Assembly: GCF_006546735.2 (NCBI RefSeq)
Contig: NZ_VICD02000049.1
Coordinates: 1 to 56,619 of the forward strand
Source of the DNA: Marilutibacter maris
Lineage (GTDB): Bacteria > Pseudomonadota > Gammaproteobacteria > Xanthomonadales > Xanthomonadaceae
DNA length: 56,619 bases
Reading direction: 5' to 3'
Shown piece after piece: positions 25,173 to 33,725 of the stretch. The translations under genes and the position numbers were made by a program. Under the pieces are notes generated by a model that made no database searches, was not told where the DNA came from, and was given only the letters and a program-made list of their open reading frames with translations. Each line of letters starts with the position of its first letter. Position 1 is the first letter of the stretch.

Positions 25173-25520
25173 ATGTCGACGATGCGCACAGCGACGACAT
25201 CCGCCGCCGCCGTGGCGCGGCGCGCGCCCCCCGGGGGCTGGCGCTACCGCGGGGCGGTGATCGCGCGGGTGCTGGCGGCGATGGCCGGCGGCTACTACCT
25301 GGCGCATGCGACGACCGCCTTCCTGACCCTGGTCCTGCCTTTCGCGCGGGTCGACCGGGTGATCGCCGCCAGCCTGCTTTCGTTCGCGGTCTGGTGCGCG
25401 GCCGCGATCCACGCCTTCGCCGCGCGTTCGGCCTGGCGCGCATGGTGGCTGCCGACGCTGGCCGCGACCGTGCTGCTGGGCGTTTCGATGCTGTTCCACG
25501 ACGCCGCTCGGCGGCCCTGA
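25173..25520 (+). CDS. DUF3649-domain membrane protein of the iron-uptake operon
   Basis: A 115-residue inner-membrane protein. After a basic N terminus comes the family signature WRYRGAVIARVLAAMAGGYY, then LAHATTAFLTLVLPFARVDR and three hydrophobic segments. DUF3649 proteins are usually encoded between a siderophore receptor and a PepSY protein, exactly the order here; their biochemical role is unknown. The ATG at 25173 is 4 nt after the receptor stop; an ATG at 25182 is possible. The gap to the PepSY gene is 26 nt, so it is part of the operon. Confidence 0.85.
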   Translation: MSTMRTATTSAAAVARRAPPGGWRYRGAVIARVLAAMAGGYYLAHATTAFLTLVLPFARVDRVIAASLLSFAVWCAAAIHAFAARSAWRAWWLPTLAATVLLGVSMLFHDAARRP

Positions 25521-25546
25521 GCCGGGCACCGGTACAGACGGATACG

Positions 25547-27112
25547 ATGAAGAACTCCTTCGTGCAATCGATGGCCTGGCTGCATACCTGGGCCGGACTG
25601 GTGGTCGGCTGGCTGCTGTTCGCGATCTTCGTCGGCGGCACCCTGGCGTGCTTCGACAAGGAACTGGACGACTGGATGCGGCCGGCGCTGCATGGCGTGC
25701 AGGCGCCGGAACGCCCCGCCTTCGACGCCGCGCTCGCGCTGTCGCGAGAACGCGCCCCGGAGGCGCATGCGTGGTATGTCACCGCCGGCAACGATCGCGA
25801 GCGGGCGATGGAGTCGTATGTCTACTTCGACGACGGCAGCCACACCCGTCAGGCGCTCGATCCGCTCAGCGGAGCGCCGGTGCCGGACACCGCCGGTGGC
25901 GACTTCTTCTTCACCCTGCACTACAACCTGCACGCCGGTACGGTCGGCATGTACATCGTCGGCCTGGCCGGCATGTTGATGCTGGTGGCCCTGGTCGCCG
26001 GTGTGCTGATCCACAAGCGGATCTTCAAGGACTTCTTCACCTTCAGGCCGAAGTCGGGCGGGCAGCGCGCCTGGCTCGACGGCCACAACGTCACCGGCGT
26101 GCTCGGATTGCCGTTCCACCTGATGATCGCCTACACCGGAGTCGCGATCTTCGTCGCCAACTACATGTTCGCCGGCGTCAATGCCGCCTACGACGGCGAC
26201 ATTCTGAAGTTCTACGAGGAGGCGGGCGACCTGTACGAGCGCCCGGAGGTCGGCGAGCCCCTGGCCCGCCTGCACTCGGTCGATGCCCTGGTCGAGGATG
26301 CGCAGCGCCGCCTCGGGGCGCCGGTCACCTGGGCCAGCGTGCATCATCCCGACGACGCCAGCGCGACCATCTCCTTCGGCGGCGACCACAGCCGCGCGGT
26401 GGCCTGGAACCTGCGACAGGTCTTCTACGACGCCACCGACGGCCGCTTCCTGCACCAGACCGGCGCGCCGGGCGGTGGATACGCCAGCTACAGCTATCTG
26501 GGGGGCATGCACATGGCGCAGTTCGGCGGCGCCGCGCTGCGCTGGCTGTATTTCCTGATGGGCGTGGCCGGCTGCGTGATGATCGCCAGCGGCATGCAGG
26601 TCTGGGTCAACAAACGCGCCAGGCGGGTGGCGGCGGCCGGCGTGTTGTCCGGCTACGGACTGGTGCGCGGACTCAACGTCGGTGTGGTCGCCGGGATGCC
26701 GCTGGCCTGCGTGTCGATGCTGTTGGCCAATCGGCTGTTGCCGGCCGACCTCGGCGATCGCGCCGCCGCCGAGATCGCGGTGTTCTGCGCGGTGTGGGTG
26801 CTGGCGGCGGTGTGGGGCACCTGGCGCGACCGCCTCGGACGCGGCTGGCGAGACCTGTTCGCGGCCACCGCGGCGGCCCTGCTGGCGGTGCCGCTGGTCA
26901 ACGCGGTCGCGACTCCGGACAGTCAGTTGCTGGCGACCCTGGGGCGCGGCGAGTACGCGTTGGCCGCGGTCGACCTGGGCGCACTCGCGTTCGCGATCGG
27001 CTATGCCGCGCTGGCCTGGCGACAGACCCGGTCGCAACCGTCGGGCCTGGCGGCGCGGCCGCAGCGGTCGGAGCGCGAACAGGCCGCCTCCGCGGCCGTG
27101 GAGACGGGTTGA
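25547..27112 (+). CDS. PepSY-domain inner-membrane protein (iron-uptake associated)
   Basis: A 521-residue membrane protein with an N-terminal helix (MAWLHTWAGLVVGWLLFAIF, about residues 8-27), large periplasmic regions, and further helices around 140-165 (GMYIVGLAGMLMLVALVAGV), 190-212, 330-350 and a C-terminal membrane cluster from about 365 to 500. Conserved histidines typical of PepSY_TM proteins are visible in WLHTWAG, TLHYNLHAGTVGMYIVGL and YLGGMHMAQFGGAALRWLYF. Relatives (FsrB/PiuB-like) are proposed to reduce ferric-siderophore complexes or release iron in the periplasm. Its TGA overlaps the ATG of the DUF3325 gene by 1 nt. It is in the Fur-controlled operon (inference from the upstream boxes). 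Confidence 0.9.
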   Translation: MKNSFVQSMAWLHTWAGLVVGWLLFAIFVGGTLACFDKELDDWMRPALHGVQAPERPAFDAALALSRERAPEAHAWYVTAGNDRERAMESYVYFDDGSHTRQALDPLSGAPVPDTAGGDFFFTLHYNLHAGTVGMYIVGLAGMLMLVALVAGVLIHKRIFKDFFTFRPKSGGQRAWLDGHNVTGVLGLPFHLMIAYTGVAIFVANYMFAGVNAAYDGDILKFYEEAGDLYERPEVGEPLARLHSVDALVEDAQRRLGAPVTWASVHHPDDASATISFGGDHSRAVAWNLRQVFYDATDGRFLHQTGAPGGGYASYSYLGGMHMAQFGGAALRWLYFLMGVAGCVMIASGMQVWVNKRARRVAAAGVLSGYGLVRGLNVGVVAGMPLACVSMLLANRLLPADLGDRAAAEIAVFCAVWVLAAVWGTWRDRLGRGWRDLFAATAAALLAVPLVNAVATPDSQLLATLGRGEYALAAVDLGALAFAIGYAALAWRQTRSQPSGLAARPQRSEREQAASAAVETG

Positions 27113-27435
27113 TGTTCGGCGTCGTGCTGGCGCTGTCGATCGGCGCGTGGATGCTGTTGGCCCTGGGGCTGCCCAGGCATCGTCAGGCGGTGTTCGGAGC
27201 GGCGGCAAGCGACCGCGGCGGGCACCTGCTGCGACTGGCCGGCTGGAGCCTGTTGCCGCTGGCCTTCGCGATCGCGGTCGAAGATCACGGCTGGGGTCAG
27301 GGGCCGATCTTCTGGGCCGCGGCGTTGGTGATCGCGGCGCTGGCCTGGGTGCTGTTGATGGCGCTGTGGCCGCGACGCAGCTGGTGTCTGGCGACCGCCC
27401 TGGCGCTGTTGTCGGCGGGAGCCGGGCTGGCCTGA
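27112..27435 (+). CDS. DUF3325-domain small membrane protein
   Basis: A 107-residue protein with three to four hydrophobic helices (VVLALSIGAWMLLALGLPRH, LRLAGWSLLPLAFAIAV, FWAAALVIAALAWVLLMALW). The pattern GLPRHRQAVFG followed by a Trp/Leu-rich second helix matches DUF3325. The ATG at 27112 overlaps the PepSY stop by 1 nt, so translation is coupled. Receptor-DUF3649-PepSY-DUF3325 is a recurrent iron-uptake order in proteobacteria. The function of DUF3325 is unknown; it may be a subunit of the PepSY reductase complex. Confidence 0.85.
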   Translation: MFGVVLALSIGAWMLLALGLPRHRQAVFGAAASDRGGHLLRLAGWSLLPLAFAIAVEDHGWGQGPIFWAAALVIAALAWVLLMALWPRRSWCLATALALLSAGAGLA

Positions 27436-27514
27436 GCGGCGCCGTCTTGGAGCGCCCCCGGTCCGGCGCTACCCTCGCAGGGGTTACGGACTGCCGTGGA
27501 CCAGGGGGAACGCA

Positions 27515-30082
27515 ATGCAGCATCGGATCGAAGGCGGGCGGCGTGATGCCCTGTGCAGAGGCGTGAATGGCGTGGCCGCAATGCTGGCGATGCTGTGCCT
27601 GCTGGCGGTGGCCGATGCCGCCGCCGCGATGCGCAGGATCGATCCCGGCGAGGACCCCGGACTGAAGCCCGACGAGGGGCTGGTGGTGCTCGCGGTCGAT
27701 GCCAACGCGCAGATCAGCAGCATCCGTGTCGACCACGCCGGCGGTGGCAACGCCGAAGTGCTGAACTACCTGGGGCAGGGGCGCACGCTGGGCCTGTATG
27801 CGGCGGCTGCGGGCGAGTACGAATGGGCGCGCATCAATGTCACCGGCTGGAACGTACGCACCCGTTTCGATCTCAAGGGCGAGAACTACCGCTTCGAGGT
27901 GATCGCCGGACAGATCAGCTATCCCGGCGAACTGGTGATGCGACCGCTGGGCTGGACCTCGGCCAGGATCCATGTCGCCAACCACGGCCTGCCGGCGATC
28001 GACTGGCTGGAACGCAATCATCCCGGTCCCTATCGGCAGTACCGGTTCGCCTATGCCGGCCACTATCCGGACCCGTTCCCCGAGTTCTACCGGGCCGCCA
28101 GGGCCGACGACGAGCGTCCGCCGGCGGAGCTGGACAGCGGCCGCGAGCCGCCCAAGCCGGCGTCGTTGCCGGTCGACGCGGAAACCATGTGGCGCCCTGG
28201 CCGTATCGGCGACTATTCGCTGAGTCCGTCGGGACGGTTGTTTGCCGAGGCGGTGCGCGACGACGACGGCGACTGGAGCCTGCGCCTGCTCGACCTGCAG
28301 ACCGGCGGCGAGCAGACCCTGCTGACCCGGCGCCGCGCCCCCGGCATGGTGGTGTGGAAGGACGACTTCACCCTGGTGGTGGAGGAGCCCGGCAACAGCT
28401 ACAGCCATGTCGTCTATCGGGTCGCCCTCGGCGGCGCGGATGGAGCGCACCGGGTCCAGCGGGTTCCGATCATCGGCAAGGGCCGGGTGGTCGACCTGTT
28501 GCCGGACGATCCCGAGGCGATCCTGTTCGAGGGCTACGACAGCCATCGGCAACTGGCGGTGCACCGGGTGGTGCTGCGCGGCGATCGCGACATTCGCGGA
28601 TTCGCCACCGCCAAGACCCGCGACCGCCTCAACAAGGGCGTGGAGCGCGACATCGCGTGGTTCGCCGACGGCCATGGCCGGCTGCGCGCCGCGGTCGCCC
28701 TGCGCGACGAGGAGGCGGTGCTGCTGTACGGCCGCGACGGGGTCTACGAGGAAGTCCTGCGGCCGCGGCCGGAAGGCGGCTTCGAGCCGGCCGGGCTGTC
28801 GTTCGACGGTGCGACCATCTACGGCTTCAGCGACGAGGGGCGTCCCCAGCGCGAGCTGGTCGCATTCGATCCGGTCCGGCGGCAGGTGGTGCGCACGCTG
28901 TTTTCCAAGGAGGGCATCGACATCGTCGGCCTGGTGGTGGACGAGCGGCGCGAGCCGGTCGCCGCGCGCTACTACCTGTCCGGGCAACTGGTGACCGAGT
29001 ACTTCGCCGAGTCCGGCCAGGCGCTGGAGCGGCAGTTGCGGGAGGCTTTCCCCGGCCAGACCGTCGCCGTGGTCGACCGCAGCGACGACGGCCGCCAGCT
29101 GATCCTGTGGGTCGACGGCAGCGACCGCCCGGCGCGGCTCTATCACCTCGATGCCGCCGCCGGGCGCGCCGCCCTGCTGGAGGAGAGCGCGCCCTGGCTG
29201 GACGGCCTGGCGTTCGCGCCGACCCGGGTCCTGCGCGTGGACAGCACGGACGGCCTGCCGGTCGAGGCCTTCCTGACCCTGCCGGCCGGCGCCGGCGACA
29301 AGCCGCTGGTGGTGTTCCCGCACGGCGGTCCCATCGGTGTCAGCGACCGCCGCCATTTCGATCGCGAGGTGCAGTTCCTGGCCTTGCAGGGCTTCGCGGT
29401 GCTGCAGGTCAACTTCCGCGGCTCGGAGGGCTACGGGCGGGCGTTCCGCGAAGCCGGCATGGGCAGCTACGGCACCCGCATCGAGGACGACATCGAGGCG
29501 GCCCTGCAGGCGGCGCTGGCCGCGCATCCGGTCGATGGCAAGCGCGTGTGCATGCTCGGCAGCAGCTATGGCGGCTACTCGGCGCTGATTTCGGCGATCC
29601 GCTGGCCGGACCGGTTCCGTTGCGCAGTCTCGATCTCCGGCGTCAGCGATCGGCCGCTGTTCTTCACCGCCAGCGACAGCGTCCGCGACGCGTCGCTGCG
29701 ACCGCTGATGGAGCGGATGATGGGCGACCCGCGGACCCAGCTGGAGCAGATGAAGGCGGCCTCGCCGCTGTACCGCGTGGACGAACTGCGGGTGCCGTTG
29801 ATGCTGGTGCACGGACGCGAGGACGATCGTGTCGACTTCGAGCACACCCGGCGCCTGGTCCGCATGTTGAACCTGCGCGGACGGCCGCCGGTGGTGCTGG
29901 CCTTTCCGCGCATGGGTCACGGTTTCACGGATCCGGTCGCCATCGACATCGCCTGGACCGGGATCGCCGGCTTCCTGCAGCAGCACCTGGGACCGGTGAC
30001 CGCGGCGGCCGGGGCCGGTGGAGGGCGTGACGATATGGCTACGGACGCCGGCGCCGGCGGGGGTAGTATCGGGAAACCTTGA
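27515..30082 (+). CDS. Exported S9-family prolyl oligopeptidase-type serine peptidase
   Basis: An 855-residue protein. The signal peptide spans about residues 18-38 (VAAMLAMLCLLAVADAAAAM). Residues about 40-220 form an extra N-terminal domain, 225-590 a beta-propeller-like region, and 600-845 the alpha/beta-hydrolase domain. The catalytic triad is visible: Ser684 in MLGSSYGGYSALIS, Asp770 or Asp771 in VHGREDDRVDF and His802 in PRMGHGFTDP. The HGG oxyanion motif is in LVVFPHGGPIGV. These enzymes cleave oligopeptides, often after Pro or Ala, in the periplasm. Length exceeds simple S9 peptidases because of the N-terminal domain. The C-terminal 20 residues are Gly/Ala-rich. It is followed 17 nt later by the M20-like gene, so both are probably co-transcribed. 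Confidence 0.9.
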   Translation: MQHRIEGGRRDALCRGVNGVAAMLAMLCLLAVADAAAAMRRIDPGEDPGLKPDEGLVVLAVDANAQISSIRVDHAGGGNAEVLNYLGQGRTLGLYAAAAGEYEWARINVTGWNVRTRFDLKGENYRFEVIAGQISYPGELVMRPLGWTSARIHVANHGLPAIDWLERNHPGPYRQYRFAYAGHYPDPFPEFYRAARADDERPPAELDSGREPPKPASLPVDAETMWRPGRIGDYSLSPSGRLFAEAVRDDDGDWSLRLLDLQTGGEQTLLTRRRAPGMVVWKDDFTLVVEEPGNSYSHVVYRVALGGADGAHRVQRVPIIGKGRVVDLLPDDPEAILFEGYDSHRQLAVHRVVLRGDRDIRGFATAKTRDRLNKGVERDIAWFADGHGRLRAAVALRDEEAVLLYGRDGVYEEVLRPRPEGGFEPAGLSFDGATIYGFSDEGRPQRELVAFDPVRRQVVRTLFSKEGIDIVGLVVDERREPVAARYYLSGQLVTEYFAESGQALERQLREAFPGQTVAVVDRSDDGRQLILWVDGSDRPARLYHLDAAAGRAALLEESAPWLDGLAFAPTRVLRVDSTDGLPVEAFLTLPAGAGDKPLVVFPHGGPIGVSDRRHFDREVQFLALQGFAVLQVNFRGSEGYGRAFREAGMGSYGTRIEDDIEAALQAALAAHPVDGKRVCMLGSSYGGYSALISAIRWPDRFRCAVSISGVSDRPLFFTASDSVRDASLRPLMERMMGDPRTQLEQMKAASPLYRVDELRVPLMLVHGREDDRVDFEHTRRLVRMLNLRGRPPVVLAFPRMGHGFTDPVAIDIAWTGIAGFLQQHLGPVTAAAGAGGGRDDMATDAGAGGGSIGKP

Positions 30083-30099
30083 ACCGGGAGAGGATATCG

Positions 30100-31632
30100 A
30101 TGGAAGCGTCCTGCGCCGTACACGGAAACGTATCGCCCCGCTCGCGCCGCACGCGCCTGCGGGTTCTCGCAGCGGCCATCCTGGCCCTGGCCAGCGCGGG
30201 AAGCTGGGCGGCGACGCCGGACATCGAGGCGATCCAGGCCAGGGTGGCCGAACAGCACGAAACCTCGGTGAAGCGCCTGCAGGACTGGATCGCGCTGCCG
30301 TCGATCGCCGCCGAGGACCTGAACTCGCGCGTCGGCGCGCAGTACATGGCCGACATGGCGCGCGAAGCCGGCTTCGGGCAGGTCGAGATCATCGAGACCG
30401 ATGGCAAGCCGGGCGTGTTCGCGGTGCTCGACGCGGGCGCGCCGACCACCGTCGGCGTCTACTTCATGTACGACGTCAAACAGTTCGACCCGGCCGAATG
30501 GAGCTCGCCGCCGCTGGAGGCGAAGCTGATCGAGCGCCCGGGCGTCGGCACGGTGATGATGGGCCGTGGCGCGGTCAACCAGAAGGGCCCGCAGTCGGCG
30601 ATGCTGGCCGCGCTGCACGCGATCCGCGACGCCGGCCAGCCGATGCCGGTCAATCTGGTCCTGGTCGCCGAGGGCGAGGAGGAGATCGGCTCGCCGCACA
30701 TCGGCCAGTTCGTCCACCATCCGAAGGTGCGCGCCGCGCTGGCCGACAGCATCGGCGTGTTCATGCCGATGGCCCTGCAGGGCCTGGACGGGGAGGTCAC
30801 CGTCAGCCTTGGCGCCAAGGGCGTGGTCGAGCTGGAGCTGGTCGCCAGCGGCGAGAAGTGGGGACGCGGGCCGGCGAAGGACATCCATTCCTCGCTCAAG
30901 GCGATGGTCGACAGTCCCGCCTGGCGTCTGGTCAAGGCGCTGGACACCCTGGTTTCCGACGACGGCAACACGATCACCATCGACGGCTATCCGACCGCGC
31001 CGCCGCTGAGCGAGGCGCATCGCCGGATGATCGCCGCGGCGACTTCGCGGCGCGACGAGGCGGACATGAAGAAGCTGTTCGGCGTGCCGCACTGGATCGA
31101 CGACCTGCCGTGGCAGCAGGCCAACGAGCGCCTGGTCTCGCAGCCGACCGTCAACATCCAGGGCCTGGTGGGCGGTTATACCGGTCCCGGCGGCAAGACC
31201 GTGCTGCCGCATCGCGCCGCGGCCAAGATCGACCTGCGACTGGTGCCGGGCATGACCCGGGACGCCGCGGTCGCGGCGCTGAAGTCGCACCTGGCCGCGC
31301 GCGGCTACGGCGACATCGAGGTCAACGTCACCGGCGGCTACGACCCGACCAGCACCGATGCCGATGCCCGGCTGATCCAGGCCCAGTTGTCGGTGCTGCG
31401 CGACAACGGACTCGATCCGCTGCTGTGGCCGCGCGGCGCCGGCTCCTATCCCGGCTTCGTGTTCACCGATCCGCCGCTGAGCCTGCCGGCCGGCCATTTC
31501 GGCCTGGGGCACGGCAGCGGCGCGCATGCGCCCGACGAGTATTTCCTGATCGAGTCCGCGAACCCCAGGGTCGCCGGCTACGACGGCGCGGTGATGTCCT
31601 ACGTCGAGTATCTCTACGAACTGGCCCGCTGA
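30100..31632 (+). CDS. Exported M20-like peptidase with altered zinc ligands
   Basis: A 510-residue exported protein; the signal peptide is around residues 20-38 (RVLAAAILALASAGSWAA). The M20 fold is clear (SVKRLQDWIALPSIAAED, NLVLVAEGEEEIGSPHIGQF, GLVGGYTGPGGKTVLPHRAA), and the final histidine is kept in GSGAHAPDEYF (His476). However, the first zinc-ligand motif, normally GHxD, reads VYFMYDVKQFDP with Met123 in the His position, and the bridging Asp of GRGxxDxKG is Asn160 in MGRGAVNQKGP. Catalytic Asp125 and Glu194/195 remain. Thus one metal site may be lost or rebuilt. RBS GGGAGAGG precedes the ATG at 30100. Related M20 proteins cleave dipeptides. It lies between two other exported peptidases. 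Confidence 0.85.
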   Translation: MEASCAVHGNVSPRSRRTRLRVLAAAILALASAGSWAATPDIEAIQARVAEQHETSVKRLQDWIALPSIAAEDLNSRVGAQYMADMAREAGFGQVEIIETDGKPGVFAVLDAGAPTTVGVYFMYDVKQFDPAEWSSPPLEAKLIERPGVGTVMMGRGAVNQKGPQSAMLAALHAIRDAGQPMPVNLVLVAEGEEEIGSPHIGQFVHHPKVRAALADSIGVFMPMALQGLDGEVTVSLGAKGVVELELVASGEKWGRGPAKDIHSSLKAMVDSPAWRLVKALDTLVSDDGNTITIDGYPTAPPLSEAHRRMIAAATSRRDEADMKKLFGVPHWIDDLPWQQANERLVSQPTVNIQGLVGGYTGPGGKTVLPHRAAAKIDLRLVPGMTRDAAVAALKSHLAARGYGDIEVNVTGGYDPTSTDADARLIQAQLSVLRDNGLDPLLWPRGAGSYPGFVFTDPPLSLPAGHFGLGHGSGAHAPDEYFLIESANPRVAGYDGAVMSYVEYLYELAR

Positions 31633-31760
31633 GGGGCTTCCACGCCCGCCTCGCGCGACGGCGATGGCCGCTCGCGACTGGGGCGGGATTGGCTCTGGCG
31701 GGCGCCCCTCATGCGCGCCAGTCTCGATGCCGCCCGCATGCAACGAAAAGGAGAATCGCC

Positions 31761-33572
31761 TTGCAGGACATGATCCCCCGCCGTCTCCCTTCCGCCCGTC
31801 GCCGTGTTCCGGCATTGCGGGCGCTGACCTGTGCCTGCTCGCTGGCGTTCGCGTTGCCGGTCGCGGCGGCCGGGGGCGTCGATGCACGGATGAGCGAGCT
31901 CGCCGCACGCGCGGTCGCGCTCGGCCTGGAGGAGCAGCCGCTGGCCGGCTACGTGCTCGGCTTGCCGCTGCCCGACCATGCGCACTGGTCGCCGCGGGCG
32001 CCGCAGGACATCGCCCGCATCGACGCCGCCGAGGACGCGCTCCAGGCCGGGCTGGACGCGATCGATCCCGATGCCCTGGGCAGTGCGGCGCTGAAGCTCG
32101 ACCACGCCCTGCTCAGCGAGCGCCTGCAATCGCAGAAGGCGCTGCGCGTGTGCCGCTTCGAGTTGTGGGACGTGAACCACATGAGCGGGTGGCCGGTGAT
32201 GCTGGCCCGCTACGCGCGCTTCCAGCCGGTTTCGACCGCGGCCGAGCGCGAGCAGGCGCTGCAGCGGTGGTCGGCGCTGCCGGCCTTCGTCGATCAGGAG
32301 ATCGCCAACCTGCGCGAAGGCCTGAAGCAGGGCTACTCGGCGCCGCGCAGCGTGGTCGACCGGGTGATCGGGCAGGTCGACGGTCTGGCCAGCGCCCGCG
32401 TGGCCGACTCGCCGCTGGCCGGGCCCGCCACCCGCAGTGAGGACGCGGCGTTCAAGAGCGCGTTCGAGGAGGTGATCGGCGACAAGGTCAATCCGGCGCT
32501 GGCCCGGTATCGCGACTTCCTGCGCGAGGAGTACCGGGCGCAGGCGCGCACCGCGCTCGGGGTCTCGGCCAATCCGCAGGGCGAGGCCTGCTACGACGCT
32601 TCGCTGCGCAGCTACACCACGCTGGAGCGTAGCGCCCGCGAGGTCCACGACCTGGGCGCGAAGGCGGTCGCCGCCAATGTGGCCGAGATCTCCGCGATGG
32701 GCGAAAAGCTGTATGGCAACGGCGATTTTTCCGAGATCCTCACCCGGATACGCGAGGCGCCGGACAATCAGTTCGCCAGCGAGGCCGAACTGATCGACTA
32801 TTCGCGGGCGGTGGTCGGGCAGTCGCGCAAGGCCAGCGAGAAGCTGTTCCTGGCCCTGCCCGAGCAGGAAATGAAGGTCGAGCCGTTCCCCGATTTCATG
32901 CGCGGCTCCGGCGCCAGCGCGCACTACGAACCGGCGGCCGATCCGACCCGGCCGGCCTATTACCGCATCGACAGCGAGGGCTGGGCCAACGAGACCCGCG
33001 GCGGCGCCGAGATCACCGCGGTGCACGAGGGTTTCCCGGGCCATCACATGCAACTGGCGTTCGCCTTCACCCAGGACAAGACGCCGTTGGCGCAGCTGAG
33101 CTTCAACTCGGCCTACGCCGAAGGCTGGGGCCGCTATGCCGAGCGCCTGGCCGAGGAGGCCGGGATCTACAGCAACGACTACGCGAAGGTCCAGCGCCGC
33201 GCCTGGCCGGCGCGCGGCATGGTCGCCGACACCGGTCTGCATGTGCTGGGCTGGAGCCGCGAGAAGACCGTCGAATACCTGAAGGAAACCGGCCGTTTCG
33301 GTCCCGCGGAGACCGAGGCGCTGGCCGATCGGATGGCGATGCTGCCGGGACAGCTGACCGCCTACGACTCCGGCGCGCTCGAGATCGTGGCGCTGCGCGA
33401 GGAGGCCGAGGCGGCGCTGGGCGAGCGCTTCGAGCTGCGCCGGTTCCACGACGAGGTGCTGCGCCACGGCAATGTGCCGATGTCGGTGCTGCGCGCCAAT
33501 ATCGAAGGCTGGATCGCCGAAACCGCGGAAACCGCGGACGCGGGCACGACGCGCAGCGCACCGGACACCTGA
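31761..33572 (+). CDS. Exported DUF885-family zinc metallopeptidase-like protein
   Basis: A 603-residue protein starting with TTG at 31761 (AAAAGGAG 7 nt upstream); an ATG at 31770 is also in frame but too far from the ribosome binding site. The signal peptide runs through about residue 37 (LTCACSLAFALPVAAAGG). The DUF885 signature HEGFPGHH is at residues 422-429, followed by FNSAYAEGWGRYAERLAEEA (second Glu zinc ligand) and LTAYDSGALEIVALREEAE near the end. DUF885 proteins are gluzincin-like enzymes, many annotated as peptidases; specificity is not established. It follows the S9 and M20-like genes on the same strand and is followed by a strong hairpin. Confidence 0.9.
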   Translation: MQDMIPRRLPSARRRVPALRALTCACSLAFALPVAAAGGVDARMSELAARAVALGLEEQPLAGYVLGLPLPDHAHWSPRAPQDIARIDAAEDALQAGLDAIDPDALGSAALKLDHALLSERLQSQKALRVCRFELWDVNHMSGWPVMLARYARFQPVSTAAEREQALQRWSALPAFVDQEIANLREGLKQGYSAPRSVVDRVIGQVDGLASARVADSPLAGPATRSEDAAFKSAFEEVIGDKVNPALARYRDFLREEYRAQARTALGVSANPQGEACYDASLRSYTTLERSAREVHDLGAKAVAANVAEISAMGEKLYGNGDFSEILTRIREAPDNQFASEAELIDYSRAVVGQSRKASEKLFLALPEQEMKVEPFPDFMRGSGASAHYEPAADPTRPAYYRIDSEGWANETRGGAEITAVHEGFPGHHMQLAFAFTQDKTPLAQLSFNSAYAEGWGRYAERLAEEAGIYSNDYAKVQRRAWPARGMVADTGLHVLGWSREKTVEYLKETGRFGPAETEALADRMAMLPGQLTAYDSGALEIVALREEAEAALGERFELRRFHDEVLRHGNVPMSVLRANIEGWIAETAETADAGTTRSAPDT

Positions 33573-33581
33573 TTGCCCCGG

Positions 33582-33616
33582 GGCCTGCCCGCATGCGCGC
33601 AGCGTGCGGGCAGGCC
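33582..33616 (+). terminator. Strong hairpin after the peptidase cluster
   Basis: Perfect 12-bp stem GGCCTGCCCGCA / TGCGGGCAGGCC with an 11-nt, partly self-complementary loop, 9 nt after the DUF885 stop. No T-run follows. It is the strongest hairpin seen between protein genes in the window and probably marks the end of the three-peptidase unit. Confidence 0.6.
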
Positions 33617-33725
33617 TGACCTGTCGTCGGGGGCGGTGGCGTTGTCGTGAATGGGGCGCCGGTGGCGGCCTGCGGAGCGGCCGCGGCCGTTCGCGAACAT
33701 CGAGCGTCGATTCGGGAGAGGGGTC

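Noticed and set aside
25295-29986. A 1563-codon open frame on the minus strand
   Set aside because: It runs antisense to the PepSY, DUF3325 and S9 genes, which have strong family evidence, and is rich in His, Arg, Gln and Pro without domains: a typical artefact of high-GC codon usage.
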